Assembly: GCF_001766235.1 (NCBI RefSeq)
Contig: NZ_CP015164.1
Location: 496,001-560,000, forward strand
DNA from: Acetobacter ascendens
GTDB lineage: Bacteria; Pseudomonadota; Alphaproteobacteria; Acetobacterales; Acetobacteraceae
Length of the DNA stretch: 64,000 nucleotides
Reading direction: 5' to 3'
Part shown: one piece after another, positions 27,076 through 43,271 of the stretch
How the letters are laid out: each line of letters begins with the position of its first letter
How positions within the stretch are numbered: position 1 is the first letter of the stretch
The notes under the pieces: model-generated
What the model was told of the DNA's origin: nothing
Seen by the model: only the letters and a program-made list of their open reading frames with translations
Databases searched by the model: none
Made by a program: the position numbers and the translations under genes

Positions 27076-30000
27076 ATGAACGCAATCACTAAATCGTTCA
27101 CAGGACGGAAGCGGATTCGCAAAAGTTTCGGGCGGATTCCCGAAATCGCCCCGATGCCGAACCTGATTGACGTGCAGCGTGCGTCTTACGAGACATTCCT
27201 TCAGGCGAATGTATCGCCTGATGCGCGTACTCCAACAGGTTTGCAGGAGGTATTCCGTTCCGTTTTCCCCATCAATGATTTTGCGGGGCGGGGGCGTCTG
27301 GAATTCGTCAGTTACGAATTTGAAGAGCCTAAATATGATGTGGAAGAATGCATTCAGCGTGGCCTGACGTATGCGGCACCGTTGAAGGTTATTTTGCGCC
27401 TTATCGTGTGGGATGTGGACGAAGATACGGGGTCTCGTTCCATTCGCGATATTAAGGAGCAGCCAGTCTATATGGGCGATATGCCGCTCATGACAGACAA
27501 CGGCACCTTTATCGTAAACGGTACAGAGCGTGTTATTGTCAGCCAGATGCACCGTTCACCCGGTGTGTTCTTTGATCATGATAAAGGTAAAACGCATTCT
27601 TCCGGCAAATATCTGTTTGCTGCACGCGTTATTCCTTACCGTGGTTCTTGGCTAGACTTTGAGTTTGACGCCAAAGATCTGCTTTACGTTCGTATTGACC
27701 GTAAGCGTAAGCTGCCTGTCACTACGCTGCTGTATGCGCTTGAAGGCGCAGCATCTGAAGCTGCACGCAAAGCTAAGGCGGCGGAAGGTGGTGATGTTGA
27801 CTCTATGGAAATCAAGGGGATGGATGCCAATGAAATCCTCTCTTATTTCTATAATGCTGTCACATTCATAAAAACAGCCAAAGGCTGGGCCCGTCTGTTT
27901 GATGCGGACTCTTTCCGTGGTCTTAAGCTGCTGGCGCCGCTGGTGGATGCAGAAACCGGTGAAGTGGTGGCGGAAGCCGAAACCAAGCTGACGGCCCGTA
28001 TGGTGCGCAAGATCGCGGAAAAAACGCGTGAAGTGCTGGTGGGTGAGATCGATCTGCTTGGCCGCTACATCGCTCATGATATCGTCAATATGCAGACTGG
28101 CGAAATCTATGGTGAGGCAGGTGAAGAAATCACCGAGGCACGCCTTGCTGCTTTGGAAGAAGCTGGCATTACAGAACTTCCTTTGCTGGCGATTGATGCA
28201 GCTAACGGCCCGTGGATCCGTGATACCCTCACAGTAGATAAAAACAGCAGCCGTGATGAAGCGCTGATTGATATCTACCGCGTGATGCGCCCCGGTGAGC
28301 CGCCAACGGCTGAAACCGCCGAAGCCATGCTGAATGGCCTGTTCTTTGATCCTGACCGCTATGATCTTTCCGCCGTTGGTCGCGTGAAGATGAACATGCG
28401 TCTGGACATGGATGTGCCAGATACAGTGCGTGTGCTGCGTAAAGAAGACATTCTGCGCACCATTAAAACACTGTGCGACCTTAAAGATGGTCGCGGCCAG
28501 ATTGACGATATTGATAACCTTGGTAACCGCCGTGTTCGCTCGGTTGGTGAACTGATGGAAAATCAGTACCGCATTGGCCTGCTGCGTATGGAACGTGCCA
28601 TCCGTGAGCGCATGGGTTCTGTGGATATTGATACGGTCATGCCGCATGATCTGATCAACGCCAAACCTGCTGCCGCTGCTGTGCGTGAGTTCTTCGGTTC
28701 TTCCCAGCTCAGCCAGTTTATGGATCAAACCAATCCGCTGTCTGAAGTCACGCACAAGCGTCGTCTATCAGCGCTTGGCCCGGGTGGTCTTACCCGTGAG
28801 CGCGCAGGCTTTGAAGTGCGTGACGTTCACCCAACGCATTATGGCCGTATCTGCCCAATTGAAACGCCGGAAGGCCCGAACATTGGTCTGATCAACTCTC
28901 TGGCAACCTATGCCAAAGTCAACAAATATGGCTTTATTGAAACGCCTTACCGCCTGGTGAAGGACGGCGTGCTGCAGGATGGCTGGAAGTACCTCTCCGC
29001 TATGGAAGAGGAAAAGCTGGTTGTTGCGCAGGCCGATGCCAAGGTGAACGATCAGGGTGCTCTGACAAGCGATCTGATCTCCGTGCGCCGTAACGGTGAT
29101 TTCCGTCTGGTTCCACCAACGGAAGTAACGGCGTGTGACGTTTCTCCCAAGCAGTTGGTGTCTGTTGCAGCAGCGCTGATTCCGTTTCTGGAAAACGATG
29201 ACGCGAACCGTGCACTGATGGGTTCCAACATGCAGCGTCAGGCTGTGCCGCTGGTGCGTTCTGATGCACCGCTGGTTGGCACAGGCATGGAAGCTGCTGT
29301 GGCGCGTGATTCCGGTGCAACAATCGTCGCCAAGCGTGATGGTATTGTTGACCAGATTGACGGTGCCCGTATCGTGGTGCGTGCAACAAACGCAACAGGC
29401 TCTACGCAGGGTGTGGATATTTACCGTTTGCGTAAGTATTCCCGTTCCAACCAGTCTACCTGTATCAACCAGCGACCTCTGGTGCATGTTGGTGACAATG
29501 TGCGGGCTGGCGATATTATTGCCGATGGTCCTTCCACGGAGCTGGGTGAATTGGCGCTGGGGCGTAACGTGCTGGTCGCGTTTATGCCTTGGAACGGTTA
29601 CAACTTCGAAGACTCCATCCTGATTTCCGAACGGATTGCCAAGGATGACGTTTTCACCTCGATCCATATCGAGGAATTCGAAGTTATGGCTCGTGATACC
29701 AAGCTGGGTCAGGAAGAAATCACGCGTGATATTCCGAATGTGGGTGAAGAAGCCCTGCGGAACTTGGATGAAGCCGGCATTGTTTATGTAGGTGCCGAAG
29801 TTAATCCGGGTGATATTCTCATCGGTAAGGTGACACCAAAGGGTGAAAGCCCGATGACACCAGAAGAAAAGCTTCTGCGTGCTATCTTTGGTGAAAAAGC
29901 CTCCGATGTGCGTGATACGTCTCTGCGTCTACCGCCTGGCACGTCTGGCACAATTGTAGATGTGCGCGTGTTCTCTCGTCGTGGTGTGGATAAAGACGAA

Positions 30001-31248
30001 CGCGCCATGGCTATTGAACGTGCGGAAATCGAACGTCTGGCTAAAGACCGTGACGATGAACGCGCTATTCAGGAACGTTCTTTCTATAGCCGTCTGCGTG
30101 AAAAACTGCTGGGGCAGGTTGCTGGAGCTGGGTTCAAGGGTATTCGCTCTGGAACCGAGATCACAGATGCTGTTCTGGATGAACACCCGCGTGCTACGTG
30201 GCGCCAGATCGTTGTTGCTTCTGACAGCGTTATGGCAGAGCTGGAAACCCTGCGGCGTGAATTTGATGCGGCTATTGCTCGCATTCAGGCACGTTTTGAA
30301 AGCAAGGTTGAAAAGCTGCAGCGTGGTGATGAACTGCCGCCTGGCGTGATGAAGATGGTCAAGGTCTTTGTGGCTGTTAAGCGTAAGCTGCAGCCTGGGG
30401 ATAAAATGGCCGGTCGTCATGGTAACAAGGGTGTGGTTTCCCGCGTTGTTCCTGTTGAAGACATGCCATTCCTGGAAGACGGCACAGCGGTTGATCTGGT
30501 GCTGAACCCACTGGGTGTGCCTTCACGTATGAACGTGGGGCAGATTTTGGAAACGCATCTGGGTTGGGCCTGCGCCAAAATTGGCCGTGGCATCGGCGAT
30601 ATGGTGGATGAATACCAGCGTAATGGCGAAAAACGTCAGGAACTGCTGGACCGCCTGAAAGATGTGTATGGGGATAAGGTTTACAGCGAAGACATTGCGA
30701 ACATGAGCAATGATGAGCTGGTTGAACTGGCCAATAACCTGCGCAAAGGCGTGCCGATTGCAACGCCAGTGTTCGATGGTGCTTCCATTCCGGATATTGA
30801 AGCCATGCTTGAAAAAGCTGGTGTGAATAAATCCGGTCAGTCTCAGTTGATTGACGGGCGTACGGGTGAGCCGTTCGAGCGTAAAACAACTGTTGGCTAC
30901 ATCTACATGCTCAAGCTGCACCATCTTGTTGATGACAAGATTCATGCACGCTCTATTGGCCCATACTCGCTGGTTACACAGCAGCCTCTGGGTGGTAAGG
31001 CGCAGTTTGGTGGTCAGCGCTTTGGGGAAATGGAAGTGTGGGCGCTAGAAGCATACGGCGCAGCTTACACTCTGCAGGAAATGCTGACTGTGAAGTCGGA
31101 TGACGTTTCTGGCCGAACCAAAGTTTATGAATCCATCGTGCGTGAGCAGGATGGTTTTGAGGCCGGTATTCCGGAAAGCTTTAACGTTCTGATCAAAGAG
31201 CTGAAGTCTCTGGGTCTGAACGTAGAACTGGAGCAGGGGGCCGAGTGA
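27076..31248 (+). CDS. rpoB: RNA polymerase beta subunit
   Basis: The beta subunit forms one jaw of RNA polymerase. The 1390-residue product carries the rifampicin region [20 protein letters not shown] with unmutated Asp, His and Ser positions, [19 protein letters not shown], and the C-terminal [19 protein letters not shown] 27076 has GGAG five bases upstream and is preferred over the in-frame start at 27055. It follows rplL after a structured leader. By comparison with drug-sensitive relatives the rifampicin site looks wild type. Confidence 0.97.
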   Translation: MNAITKSFTGRKRIRKSFGRIPEIAPMPNLIDVQRASYETFLQANVSPDARTPTGLQEVFRSVFPINDFAGRGRLEFVSYEFEEPKYDVEECIQRGLTYAAPLKVILRLIVWDVDEDTGSRSIRDIKEQPVYMGDMPLMTDNGTFIVNGTERVIVSQMHRSPGVFFDHDKGKTHSSGKYLFAARVIPYRGSWLDFEFDAKDLLYVRIDRKRKLPVTTLLYALEGAASEAARKAKAAEGGDVDSMEIKGMDANEILSYFYNAVTFIKTAKGWARLFDADSFRGLKLLAPLVDAETGEVVAEAETKLTARMVRKIAEKTREVLVGEIDLLGRYIAHDIVNMQTGEIYGEAGEEITEARLAALEEAGITELPLLAIDAANGPWIRDTLTVDKNSSRDEALIDIYRVMRPGEPPTAETAEAMLNGLFFDPDRYDLSAVGRVKMNMRLDMDVPDTVRVLRKEDILRTIKTLCDLKDGRGQIDDIDNLGNRRVRSVGELMENQYRIGLLRMERAIRERMGSVDIDTVMPHDLINAKPAAAAVREFFGSSQLSQFMDQTNPLSEVTHKRRLSALGPGGLTRERAGFEVRDVHPTHYGRICPIETPEGPNIGLINSLATYAKVNKYGFIETPYRLVKDGVLQDGWKYLSAMEEEKLVVAQADAKVNDQGALTSDLISVRRNGDFRLVPPTEVTACDVSPKQLVSVAAALIPFLENDDANRALMGSNMQRQAVPLVRSDAPLVGTGMEAAVARDSGATIVAKRDGIVDQIDGARIVVRATNATGSTQGVDIYRLRKYSRSNQSTCINQRPLVHVGDNVRAGDIIADGPSTELGELALGRNVLVAFMPWNGYNFEDSILISERIAKDDVFTSIHIEEFEVMARDTKLGQEEITRDIPNVGEEALRNLDEAGIVYVGAEVNPGDILIGKVTPKGESPMTPEEKLLRAIFGEKASDVRDTSLRLPPGTSGTIVDVRVFSRRGVDKDERAMAIERAEIERLAKDRDDERAIQERSFYSRLREKLLGQVAGAGFKGIRSGTEITDAVLDEHPRATWRQIVVASDSVMAELETLRREFDAAIARIQARFESKVEKLQRGDELPPGVMKMVKVFVAVKRKLQPGDKMAGRHGNKGVVSRVVPVEDMPFLEDGTAVDLVLNPLGVPSRMNVGQILETHLGWACAKIGRGIGDMVDEYQRNGEKRQELLDRLKDVYGDKVYSEDIANMSNDELVELANNLRKGVPIATPVFDGASIPDIEAMLEKAGVNKSGQSQLIDGRTGEPFERKTTVGYIYMLKLHHLVDDKIHARSIGPYSLVTQQPLGGKAQFGGQRFGEMEVWALEAYGAAYTLQEMLTVKSDDVSGRTKVYESIVREQDGFEAGIPESFNVLIKELKSLGLNVELEQGAE

Positions 31249-31341
31249 CGGTGAATTTCGCCACCACCATCCGTTCTTATTTCAAAGGGGAGGTCGGGGT
31301 AGAAACCTCGGCTCCCCGTTTCCCGCTGGGGGCTTCGGCAC

Positions 31342-35517
<4,176 letters not shown>

Positions 35518-35542
35518 ACGTTGCAAATATGCTTCATGAAGG

Positions 35543-35572
35543 AAGGATCAGGGGAAACCCTGGTCCTTTTTT
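35543..35572 (+). terminator. Intrinsic terminator after rpoC
   Basis: An eleven-base stem (AAGGATCAGGG with CCCTGGTCCTT, one wobble) has a four-base loop and is followed by a T-run. It starts 26 bases after the rpoC stop and ends the rpoBC transcript. Confidence 0.9.
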
Positions 35573-35615
35573 CATGTACAGCACATGCAATTCTTTAAGA
35601 ATCGCAGGGTAAAAC

Positions 35616-35644
35616 TTGACTCCCAGCGGGGGGAGGGTTAGGTA
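35616..35644 (+). promoter_or_regulatory. Candidate promoter of the rpsL operon
   Basis: TTGACT at 35616-35621 and TAGGTA at 35639-35644 are separated by 17 bases, between the rpoC terminator and rpsL. The -35 match is five of six and the -10 is weaker. Initiation would give a leader of about 205 bases containing the attenuator described at 35758-35791. Confidence 0.45.
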
Positions 35645-35757
35645 GCAGCCCTCAGCTCTGGATATCCCTGTGGATAGAAAGAGCAATTAGGTTTTCTGTG
35701 TGAGTCTAGCATGCGGTTGGCTTCCGGGGTGGAAGCGGGGCCGGATGCCAACATAGC

Positions 35758-35791
35758 CCCATACAGGCAAATGCCTGATGGGATCTTTTTT
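35758..35791 (+). terminator. Attenuator-like terminator in the rpsL leader
   Basis: CCCAT-A-CAGGC pairs with GCCTG-ATGGG (one bulged A, loop AAAT) and is followed after ATC by six T. The structure has intrinsic-terminator form but lies upstream of rpsL, 65 bases before its ATG, inside the presumed leader. It could lower expression of rpsL-rpsG-tuf unless read through or counteracted. A competing upstream stem, GCTTCC (35720-35725) with GGAAGC (35731-35736), is present. The rest of the 338-base gap holds no supported gene. Confidence 0.6.
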
Positions 35792-35855
35792 AATGAAAGT
35801 CGGCAGTCAGAAATAATGGCGGTCGGCCGAACTGTGTAAGGATCGGGAAAGGCGC

Positions 35856-36718
<863 letters not shown>

Positions 36719-36742
36719 TGAAAGAAGCTGCTGCATTTCCTC

Positions 36743-36769
36743 TTGCAGTGAGTTTGCAGGGCTTATAAC
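36743..36769 (+). promoter_or_regulatory. Possible promoter before tuf
   Basis: TTGCAG (36743-36748) and TATAAC (36764-36769) lie 15 bases apart in the gap between rpsG and tuf. The spacing is short, so this is a weak candidate; it would let tuf be expressed apart from rpsL-rpsG. Confidence 0.3.
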
Positions 36770-36808
36770 AACTGCATCCCGAATGGTTTTTGGGGCATGG
36801 AGTAAAAA

Positions 36809-37999
36809 ATGGCTAAGGCTAAATTTGAGCGGAATAAACCGCACTGCAACATCGGCACCATTGGTCACGTTGACCATGGTAAGACCTCTCTGACGGCTGC
36901 GATCACCAAGACGCTTGCTGCTAAGGGTGGCGCTGAATTTAAAGCGTATGACCAGATCGACGCTGCTCCGGAAGAACGCGCTCGCGGCATCACCATTTCC
37001 ACGGCTCACGTGGAATATGAAACCGACAAGCGTCACTACGCGCACGTTGACTGCCCCGGACATGCTGACTACGTGAAAAACATGATCACGGGTGCAGCGC
37101 AGATGGACGGCGCTATTCTGGTTGTGTCCGCAGCTGACGGTCCGATGCCGCAGACCCGCGAGCACATCCTGCTTGCTCGTCAGGTTGGTGTGCCTGCTCT
37201 GGTTGTCTTCCTGAACAAGGTTGACCAGGTTGACGATCCAGAACTGCTTGAATTGGTTGAAATGGAAGTGCGTGAACTTCTGTCTTCCTACCAGTTCCCA
37301 GGCGACGATGTGCCGATCATCAAGGGTTCCGCTCTGGTAACTCTGGAAGATGGTGATCCGGAAATTGGTGCAGACCGCGTTCGTGATCTGATGGACGCTG
37401 TTGACTCCTACATCCCGCAGCCGGAGCGTCCGGTTGACCGTCCGTTCCTGATGCCGATCGAAGATGTGTTCTCCATCTCTGGTCGTGGCACCGTGGTAAC
37501 GGGTCGTGTAGAACGCGGCGTGATCAATGTTGGTGACGAAATTGAAATCGTTGGTCTGAAGCCGACCACGAAGACAACCGTAACCGGCGTTGAAATGTTC
37601 CGTAAGCTGCTTGACCGCGGTGAAGCTGGTGACAACATCGGTGCTCTGCTGCGTGGCACGAAGCGTGAAGATGTGGAGCGTGGTCAGGTTCTGGCAAAGC
37701 CAGGTTCCATCACGCCGCATAAGAAGTTCAAGGCAGAAGCTTACATCCTGACGAAGGAAGAAGGTGGTCGTCATACACCATTCTTCACGAACTATCGTCC
37801 GCAGTTCTACTTCCGTACGACTGACGTGACGGGTGTTGTGCACCTGCCGGAAGGTACCGAAATGGTGATGCCGGGCGACAACTGCGCTATGGAAGTCGAG
37901 CTGATTGCTCCGATCGCCATGGATGAAGGTCTGCGTTTCGCTATTCGCGAAGGTGGCCGCACGGTTGGTGCTGGCGTTGTTTCCTCCATTATCGAGTAA
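36809..37999 (+). CDS. tuf: Elongation factor Tu
   Basis: EF-Tu delivers aminoacyl-tRNA to the ribosome using GTP. The 396-residue product has the P-loop [10 protein letters not shown], switch [21 protein letters not shown], the guanine-specificity motif NKVD, and domains 2 and 3. Codon choice is extremely biased, as expected for an abundant protein. It lies between rpsG and rpsJ, without fusA. A second tuf copy elsewhere cannot be excluded. Confidence 0.97.
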   Translation: MAKAKFERNKPHCNIGTIGHVDHGKTSLTAAITKTLAAKGGAEFKAYDQIDAAPEERARGITISTAHVEYETDKRHYAHVDCPGHADYVKNMITGAAQMDGAILVVSAADGPMPQTREHILLARQVGVPALVVFLNKVDQVDDPELLELVEMEVRELLSSYQFPGDDVPIIKGSALVTLEDGDPEIGADRVRDLMDAVDSYIPQPERPVDRPFLMPIEDVFSISGRGTVVTGRVERGVINVGDEIEIVGLKPTTKTTVTGVEMFRKLLDRGEAGDNIGALLRGTKREDVERGQVLAKPGSITPHKKFKAEAYILTKEEGGRHTPFFTNYRPQFYFRTTDVTGVVHLPEGTEMVMPGDNCAMEVELIAPIAMDEGLRFAIREGGRTVGAGVVSSIIE

Positions 38000-38023
38000 T
38001 CGATAGAGGATATGAGCCTAAGT

Positions 38024-38053
38024 GGCCCCGACCGATTGATTTTGGTCGGGGTC
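38024..38053 (+). terminator. Terminator-like hairpin after tuf
   Basis: CCCCGACC (38026-38033) pairs perfectly with GGTCGGGG (38044-38051), extendable by two pairs, with a ten-base loop and only TCTTA after it. The weak T-tract suggests partial termination or an S10-operon leader structure before rpsJ. Confidence 0.5.
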
Positions 38054-38106
38054 TTACTTGGCGGCCGGGATTCCCCGGATAAGTAAAGTGTTGGACTAAA
38101 AAACAA

Positions 38107-38415
38107 ATGGACAACCAGAACATCCACATTCGCCTGAAAGCGTACGATCATCGGGTGCTGGACAACAGCACGAAAGAGATCGTGAATACGGCGAAGCGTA
38201 CGGGTGCGCGGGTTCGGGGTCCTATCCCGCTTCCTACGCATATCGAACGGTTTACGGTTAACCGTTCTCCTCACGTTGATAAAAAGAGCCGCGAGCAGTT
38301 CGAAATTCGAACTCATCGCCGTCTGCTCGACATTGTTGAGCCCACTCCGCAGACCGTGGACGCTCTCATGAAGCTCGACCTCGCCGCTGGCGTTGATGTC
38401 GAGATCAAACTCTAA
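38107..38415 (+). CDS. rpsJ: 30S ribosomal protein S10
   Basis: S10 is a 30S head protein that also binds NusB in antitermination complexes. The 102-residue product has the typical [32 protein letters not shown] and [16 protein letters not shown]. It begins the S10 ribosomal run that continues with rplC eleven bases later. Confidence 0.97.
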   Translation: MDNQNIHIRLKAYDHRVLDNSTKEIVNTAKRTGARVRGPIPLPTHIERFTVNRSPHVDKKSREQFEIRTHRRLLDIVEPTPQTVDALMKLDLAAGVDVEIKL

Positions 38416-38425
38416 GGTCCAGACG

Positions 38426-39109
38426 ATGCGCACCGGATTGATCGCAAAGAAGTTGGGTATGTCCCGACTGTTCAAGGAAGATGGCACGCATGTGCCTGTT
38501 ACCGTCTTGCATGTTGATGATGTGCAGGTGGTTGATGTCCGTAACCAGGAGCGGGATGGCTACGTAGCTGTTCAGTTGGGTATGGGTAAAGCCAAGGTGA
38601 AAAATGTAACCAAGCCGAATCGTGGGCATTTCGCTCGCACGAAAGTAGAGCCCAAGCAGGCTCTTCGTGAATTTCGTGTAGCTGATGATGCCGCTCTTGA
38701 GGTTGGTGCTACCCTTTCAGCTTCTCACTTTGTTGTTGGCCAGAAGGTTGACGTTACAGGTGTGAGCAAAGGTAAGGGATTTGCTGGCGCAATGAAGCGC
38801 TGGAATTTTGCTGGTCTTGAAGCCACGCATGGTGTGTCTATTTCGCACCGTTCGCATGGTTCGACCGGTAATCGCCAGGATCCCGGCAAGACCTTTAAGA
38901 ACAAGAAGATGGCTGGTCATCTCGGTGATGAACGCGTGACCACCTTGAATCTGGAAATCGCAGCGGTCGATCCGGAAAAGAATCTGATCATGGTTCGTGG
39001 CTCCGTGCCAGGAGCGAAGAACGGTGTTGTTCTGATCCGTGACGCCATTAAAAAAGCCCGCCATGGTGACGCGCCTTATCCGGCCGGCCTCGTGAAGGCG
39101 GAGGGCTGA
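38426..39109 (+). CDS. rplC: 50S ribosomal protein L3
   Basis: L3 is an early assembly protein near the peptidyl-transferase centre. The 227-residue product starts at ATG 38426 ([16 protein letters not shown]) with AAGG upstream; an earlier in-frame start overlapping rpsJ is unlikely. The core motifs are [20 protein letters not shown] and [20 protein letters not shown]. Confidence 0.96.
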   Translation: MRTGLIAKKLGMSRLFKEDGTHVPVTVLHVDDVQVVDVRNQERDGYVAVQLGMGKAKVKNVTKPNRGHFARTKVEPKQALREFRVADDAALEVGATLSASHFVVGQKVDVTGVSKGKGFAGAMKRWNFAGLEATHGVSISHRSHGSTGNRQDPGKTFKNKKMAGHLGDERVTTLNLEIAAVDPEKNLIMVRGSVPGAKNGVVLIRDAIKKARHGDAPYPAGLVKAEG

Positions 39110-39113
39110 GGTC

Positions 39114-39728
39114 ATGGAAATCGAAATCAAGACGCTAGACAACAGCAGCGCTGGTTCTGCAACACTTCCGGACGAAATTTTCGCCGTAGCACCGCGTGCA
39201 GATATCATGGCTCGTGTTGTGCACTGGCAGCTGGCAAAGCGCCGTGCTGGCACGCACAAGGTGAAGGGCATGGGCGAAGTGTCCGGCACCACCAAAAAGC
39301 CGTATCGCCAGAAAGGCACGGGTAGCGCCCGTCAGGGTTCCTTGCGTGCGCCGCAGTATCGTACCGGTGGGGCAGTGCATGGTCCAGTCGTGCGTGATCA
39401 CGGCTACGACCTGCCGAAAAAAGTGCGTCGCCTTGGCCTGATCTCCGCGCTTTCTCAGAAGGCAAAAGACGGCAAGCTGATTGTGCTGCAGTCTGCTTCT
39501 GGCGTTGATAAAACCAGCGAACTGGCAACGAAGCTGAAGTCTCTGGGTTGGACATCTGCACTGATCGTGGATGCTGCTGTGGACGAGAACTTCGGTCGTG
39601 CCGCCCGTAACCTGCCCAAGATCGACATTCTGCCGACCATTGGTGCGAATGTTTACGACATTCTGAACCACGAGGTGCTTGCTATTACGCAGGCCGGCCT
39701 TGAAGGACTGAAGGAGCGCCTGGCATGA
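39114..39728 (+). CDS. rplD: 50S ribosomal protein L4
   Basis: L4 lines the peptide exit tunnel and in enteric bacteria represses its own operon. The 204-residue product has the tunnel loop [24 protein letters not shown] segment ([20 protein letters not shown]) and the following [19 protein letters not shown]. Its stop overlaps the rplW start by ATGA. Whether this L4 regulates the operon cannot be judged here. Confidence 0.97.
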   Translation: MEIEIKTLDNSSAGSATLPDEIFAVAPRADIMARVVHWQLAKRRAGTHKVKGMGEVSGTTKKPYRQKGTGSARQGSLRAPQYRTGGAVHGPVVRDHGYDLPKKVRRLGLISALSQKAKDGKLIVLQSASGVDKTSELATKLKSLGWTSALIVDAAVDENFGRAARNLPKIDILPTIGANVYDILNHEVLAITQAGLEGLKERLA

Positions 39729-40060
39729 CGAACATTCTTGCCATTCGCAAGAAAGCCGAGCGTCTTTCCCGTGAAGCAATGTACGACATCGTGCGTACAC
39801 CTGTGATCACGGAAAAAGCTACGGCGCTTTCTGAAAAGAATCAGGTTGTTTTCAAAGTGGCTATGTCCGCTACGAAGCCTGAAATCAAGGTTGCGGTGGA
39901 AACGCTGTTCGGTGTCAAGGTTGTTGGTATCAACACTTTGGTGCAGAAGGGAAAAACCAAGCGCTTTAAAGGGCGTGTTGGGCAGCGTTCTGACGTGAAG
40001 AAGGCGTTCGTTCAGCTTGCGGAAGGTCAGTCCATTGATCTTACCGCCAAGCTGGCGTGA
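39725..40060 (+). CDS. rplW: 50S ribosomal protein L23
   Basis: L23 sits at the tunnel exit and docks trigger factor and the signal recognition particle. The product has 111 residues, with the core [20 protein letters not shown] and [16 protein letters not shown]. The N-terminus is about ten residues longer than in short L23 forms. The start is supported by AAGGAG upstream and the ATGA overlap with rplD. Confidence 0.96.
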   Translation: MTNILAIRKKAERLSREAMYDIVRTPVITEKATALSEKNQVVFKVAMSATKPEIKVAVETLFGVKVVGINTLVQKGKTKRFKGRVGQRSDVKKAFVQLAEGQSIDLTAKLA

Positions 40061-40076
40061 CCGAAGGTAGAAATTC

Positions 40077-40907
40077 ATGGCTCTGAAGCACTTTAATCCT
40101 GTCACGCCAAGCTTGCGTGGTACGGTGCTGGTTGATCGTGCTGACCTTTGGAAGGGTAAGCCGGTCAAACAGTTGACCGAAGGTAAAAACAAGACAGGCG
40201 GTCGTAATAATAACGGTCGTATCACTTCCCGTTTCCGTGGGGGTGGTCATAAGCAGTCTTACCGTTATGCAGACTTCAAACGTCGTAAGTTTGATGTTCT
40301 GGGTACGGTAGAACGTCTGGAATATGATCCGAACCGCACCGCGTTTATTGCGCTGGTGAAGTACGAAGATGGTGAGCTTGCATATATCCTGGCTCCGCAG
40401 CGCCTGAAAGTTGGTGACAATGTCATCGCTGGTGCACGTGTGGATATTAAGCCTGGTAATGCTATGCCACTGGCTTCCATCCCGGTGGGAACGATCATCC
40501 ATAACATCGAGCTGAAACAGGGTGCAGGCGGTAAGCTAGCACGTTCTGCAGGCACATATGCCCAGCTCGTTGGTAAGGATTCCGGCTACGCCCAGATTAA
40601 GCTGCAGTCTGGTGAGCTGCGTGTTGTTCGTGGTGAGTGCATGGCTACCGTTGGTGCTGTGTCCAATCCGGATAACATGAACCAGCATATGGGTAAGGCA
40701 GGGCGTTCCCGTTGGTTGGGTCGTCGTCCTCATAACCGTGGTGTGGTGATGAACCCAGTTGATCATCCGCATGGTGGTGGTGAAGGCCGTACATCTGGTG
40801 GCCGTCATCCGGTTACGCCGTGGGGCAAGCCAACCAAAGGGTACAAAACTCGGGTCAACAAGCGGACGGACAGTCTGATTATCCGTCGTCGAAAGACCGG
40901 CAAGTAA
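40077..40907 (+). CDS. rplB: 50S ribosomal protein L2
   Basis: L2 helps join the subunits and supports peptidyl transfer. The 276-residue product has [19 protein letters not shown] near the N-terminus and the conserved C-terminal [14 protein letters not shown] carrying the histidine implicated in activity, then [22 protein letters not shown] precedes the ATG. Confidence 0.97.
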   Translation: MALKHFNPVTPSLRGTVLVDRADLWKGKPVKQLTEGKNKTGGRNNNGRITSRFRGGGHKQSYRYADFKRRKFDVLGTVERLEYDPNRTAFIALVKYEDGELAYILAPQRLKVGDNVIAGARVDIKPGNAMPLASIPVGTIIHNIELKQGAGGKLARSAGTYAQLVGKDSGYAQIKLQSGELRVVRGECMATVGAVSNPDNMNQHMGKAGRSRWLGRRPHNRGVVMNPVDHPHGGGEGRTSGGRHPVTPWGKPTKGYKTRVNKRTDSLIIRRRKTGK

Positions 40908-40920
40908 GGGGCAATATAAG

Positions 40921-41199
40921 ATGGCACGTTCCGTCTGGAAAGGCCCGTTCGTCGACGGGTATCTGCTGAATAAAGCTGAGGTATCCCGCGCGTCGGGTCG
41001 TAACGAAGTGATCAAAATCTGGTCACGTCGTTCTACAATTCTTCCGCAGTTCGTCGGTCTGACGTTCGGTGTTTATAACGGTCAGAAGTTTCTGCCCGTA
41101 CAGGTTACGGAAAACATGGTCGGACATAAGTTCGGCGAATTTTCCCCGACCCGTACATTCCACGGGCATGGCGCTGACAAGAAGTCTAAGCGGGGCTAA
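40921..41199 (+). CDS. rpsS: 30S ribosomal protein S19
   Basis: S19 binds 16S rRNA in the 30S head with S13. The 92-residue product has [37 protein letters not shown] and [24 protein letters not shown] precedes the ATG. It lies between rplB and rplV as in other S10 operons. Confidence 0.97.
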   Translation: MARSVWKGPFVDGYLLNKAEVSRASGRNEVIKIWSRRSTILPQFVGLTFGVYNGQKFLPVQVTENMVGHKFGEFSPTRTFHGHGADKKSKRG

Positions 41200-41205
41200 G
41201 CAGAG

Positions 41206-41616
41206 ATGAGCAAGCCGAAGCATCCGCGCACACTCGCGGAAACAGAAGCGCAGGCAGTTACGCGCAACATCCGGGTTAGCCCCCGCAAGCTGAACCTTGT
41301 GGCCGGCCTGATCCGCAACAAGCCTGCTTCTCAGGCAGTTGCAACGTTGACGTTCTCTAAGCGCCGTATCGCTCAGGAAGTGAAAAAGACGCTGGAAAGC
41401 GCAATCGCTAACGCTGAAAACAATCACCAGCTGGACGTTGACCAGCTGGTGGTGAAAACAGCTGAAGTTGGAAAATCCATTGTTATGCGGCGTTTTCATG
41501 CCCGTGGCCGTGGGCGTTCTGCTCGCGTTGAAAAGTTTTTCAGTCACCTGAAGATTGTTGTAGCTGAACGGGCTGCTGAGCCTGAAGCAGCTTCTTCCGA
41601 ACAGAAGGCGGCCTGA
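41206..41616 (+). CDS. rplV: 50S ribosomal protein L22
   Basis: L22 extends a hairpin into the exit tunnel. The 136-residue product has [19 protein letters not shown], the tunnel hairpin region, and [20 protein letters not shown]. It carries a C-terminal extension ending in AASSEQKAA that short L22 proteins lack; this is common in alphaproteobacteria. Confidence 0.96.
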   Translation: MSKPKHPRTLAETEAQAVTRNIRVSPRKLNLVAGLIRNKPASQAVATLTFSKRRIAQEVKKTLESAIANAENNHQLDVDQLVVKTAEVGKSIVMRRFHARGRGRSARVEKFFSHLKIVVAERAAEPEAASSEQKAA

Positions 41617-41619
41617 GGT

Positions 41620-42297
41620 ATGGGACATAAAGTCAATCCAATCGGGCTGCGGCTCGGTATCAACCGCACGTGGGATAGCCGGTGGTATGCCGATTCCGAC
41701 TATTCAAAGCTGCTTCATGAAGATTTGAAGCTGCGTGCATTCCTGCGCCGCAAGCTGGTTGGCGCTGGTGTGTCTCGTGTCGTTATCGAACGTCCGGCTA
41801 AAAAGCCCCGCGTTACCATTTACGCTGCCCGTCCGGGTGTTGTGATTGGGAAGAAGGGCCAGGACATCGATGCGCTCCGCAAGGAGCTGACACGTATGAC
41901 AGGCACGGAAGTTGCGCTGAACATTGTTGAAATCCGCAAGCCGGAAATCGATGCAACATTGGTTGCAGAAAACATTGCTCAGCAGCTGGAACGTCGTGTG
42001 GCTTTCCGTCGTGCTATGAAGCGTGCAGTGCAGTCTGCAATGCGTCTGGGCGCACAGGGCATTCGTATTAACTGCTCTGGTCGCCTTGGTGGCGCAGAAA
42101 TTGCACGTATCGAATGGTATCGTGAAGGTCGTGTGCCTCTGCACACCCTACGTGCTGATATCGATTATGGCACAGCCACAGCAAAGACCACTTATGGCAC
42201 TTGCGGTGTAAAGGTCTGGATCTTTAAGGGCGAAATTCTTGCTCATGATCCGATGGCTCAGGATCGCCGGGCGGCCGAACAGGCTCCTCAGCGCTGA
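41620..42297 (+). CDS. rpsC: 30S ribosomal protein S3
   Basis: S3 forms part of the mRNA entry channel. The 225-residue product starts [20 protein letters not shown] and has a KH domain with [18 protein letters not shown], then the C-terminal domain with [23 protein letters not shown] precedes the ATG, three bases after the rplV stop. Confidence 0.97.
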   Translation: MGHKVNPIGLRLGINRTWDSRWYADSDYSKLLHEDLKLRAFLRRKLVGAGVSRVVIERPAKKPRVTIYAARPGVVIGKKGQDIDALRKELTRMTGTEVALNIVEIRKPEIDATLVAENIAQQLERRVAFRRAMKRAVQSAMRLGAQGIRINCSGRLGGAEIARIEWYREGRVPLHTLRADIDYGTATAKTTYGTCGVKVWIFKGEILAHDPMAQDRRAAEQAPQR

Positions 42298-42315
42298 GGA
42301 GAGGGATAAAACAAC

Positions 42316-42732
42316 ATGCTTTCCCCGAAGCGGACAAAATTCCGTAAAGCCCACAAAGGCCGTATCTACGGCCTTGCTAAAAGTGGCACCACGTTGAACT
42401 TCGGTACGTTTGGACTGAAGGCTCTTCAGCCGGAACGTATTACGGCACGCCAGATTGAAGCCTCCCGTCGGGCTATCACACGTGCCATGAAACGTGCAGG
42501 TCGCGTCTGGATTCGTATTTTTCCTGACCTTCCGGTCTCGACAAAACCTGCAGAAGTGCGTATGGGCTCCGGTAAGGGTTCCCCCGAATTCTGGGTGGCC
42601 CGTGTGAAGCCAGGTCGCATTCTGTTCGAGATCGAAGGTGTACCCCCTGAACTGGCGCGTGAAGCGTTGGCTCTGGGTGCAGCAAAACTGCCGATCAAGA
42701 CCAAGTTTGTGACCCGAATTGGAGATGCGTGA
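42316..42732 (+). CDS. rplP: 50S ribosomal protein L16
   Basis: L16 contacts the A-site tRNA on the large subunit. The 138-residue product has [38 protein letters not shown] and [20 protein letters not shown] long purine tract (GAGGAGAGGG) stands before the ATG. rpmC starts one base after the stop. Confidence 0.97.
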   Translation: MLSPKRTKFRKAHKGRIYGLAKSGTTLNFGTFGLKALQPERITARQIEASRRAITRAMKRAGRVWIRIFPDLPVSTKPAEVRMGSGKGSPEFWVARVKPGRILFEIEGVPPELAREALALGAAKLPIKTKFVTRIGDA

Positions 42733-42733
42733 G

Positions 42734-42970
42734 ATGGTAAAGGCAACTAAGCCAGCCGATTTGCGCGCCAAGACTCCAGACGAGCTCGAAGCTCGTCTGG
42801 TTGAATTGAAGCGTGAGCAGCTTAATCTGCGTTTCCAGCAGGCCACGGGTCAGACTGAAGCGCAGAGCCGCATGCGTGCGGTGCGCCGTGAGATTGCACG
42901 AATCAAGACGATTGCGGTGCAAAATACAAAGACTGCAGCAGGTGCAAAAACATCTGCTGCCAATGCCTGA
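42734..42970 (+). CDS. rpmC: 50S ribosomal protein L29
   Basis: L29 lies beside L23 at the tunnel exit. The 78-residue product (ATG 42734) has the typical LRAKTPDELEARLVELKREQ and LNLRFQQATGQ, and a short Ala/Thr-rich tail. The chosen ATG has GGAG nine bases upstream inside the end of rplP; the earlier in-frame starts overlap rplP and lack support. Confidence 0.95.
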   Translation: MVKATKPADLRAKTPDELEARLVELKREQLNLRFQQATGQTEAQSRMRAVRREIARIKTIAVQNTKTAAGAKTSAANA

Positions 42971-42983
42971 GGAGAGTTAGCCG

Positions 42984-43253
42984 ATGCCAAGGCGCGTCCT
43001 GACCGGGCGTGTGACCAGCGATAAGATGGACAAAACCATTACGGTTCTTGTTGATCGTCGCGTCATGCATCCGCTCTATAAGAAATTCATTCGTCGCTCT
43101 AAAAAATATGCGGCGCATGATGAAGAAAATATCTGCAAGGTTGGTGACTCCGTGCGGATTGTTGAATGTCCGCCTATTTCACGCCGCAAGACGTGGACTG
43201 TGATTTCCCGCAACGGCGAAGTCGTTGGTGCGGAAGCCGGTGCATCGGCTTAA
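42984..43253 (+). CDS. rpsQ: 30S ribosomal protein S17
   Basis: S17 is a primary 16S rRNA-binding protein. The 89-residue product begins [20 protein letters not shown] and contains the family motif [25 protein letters not shown] precedes the ATG. Confidence 0.97.
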   Translation: MPRRVLTGRVTSDKMDKTITVLVDRRVMHPLYKKFIRRSKKYAAHDEENICKVGDSVRIVECPPISRRKTWTVISRNGEVVGAEAGASA

Positions 43254-43271
43254 CGTAAGGATATTTAGGTT

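Noticed and set aside
28690-28800. Possible rifampicin-resistance changes in rpoB
   Set aside because: The positions commonly altered (Asp, His and Ser of the core region) all carry the sensitive residues.
35711-35839. A 42-codon ORF in the rpsL leader spanning the attenuator hairpin
   Set aside because: It has no ribosome-binding site and no run of regulatory codons; its coding appearance is likely chance. The hairpin is better read as RNA structure.
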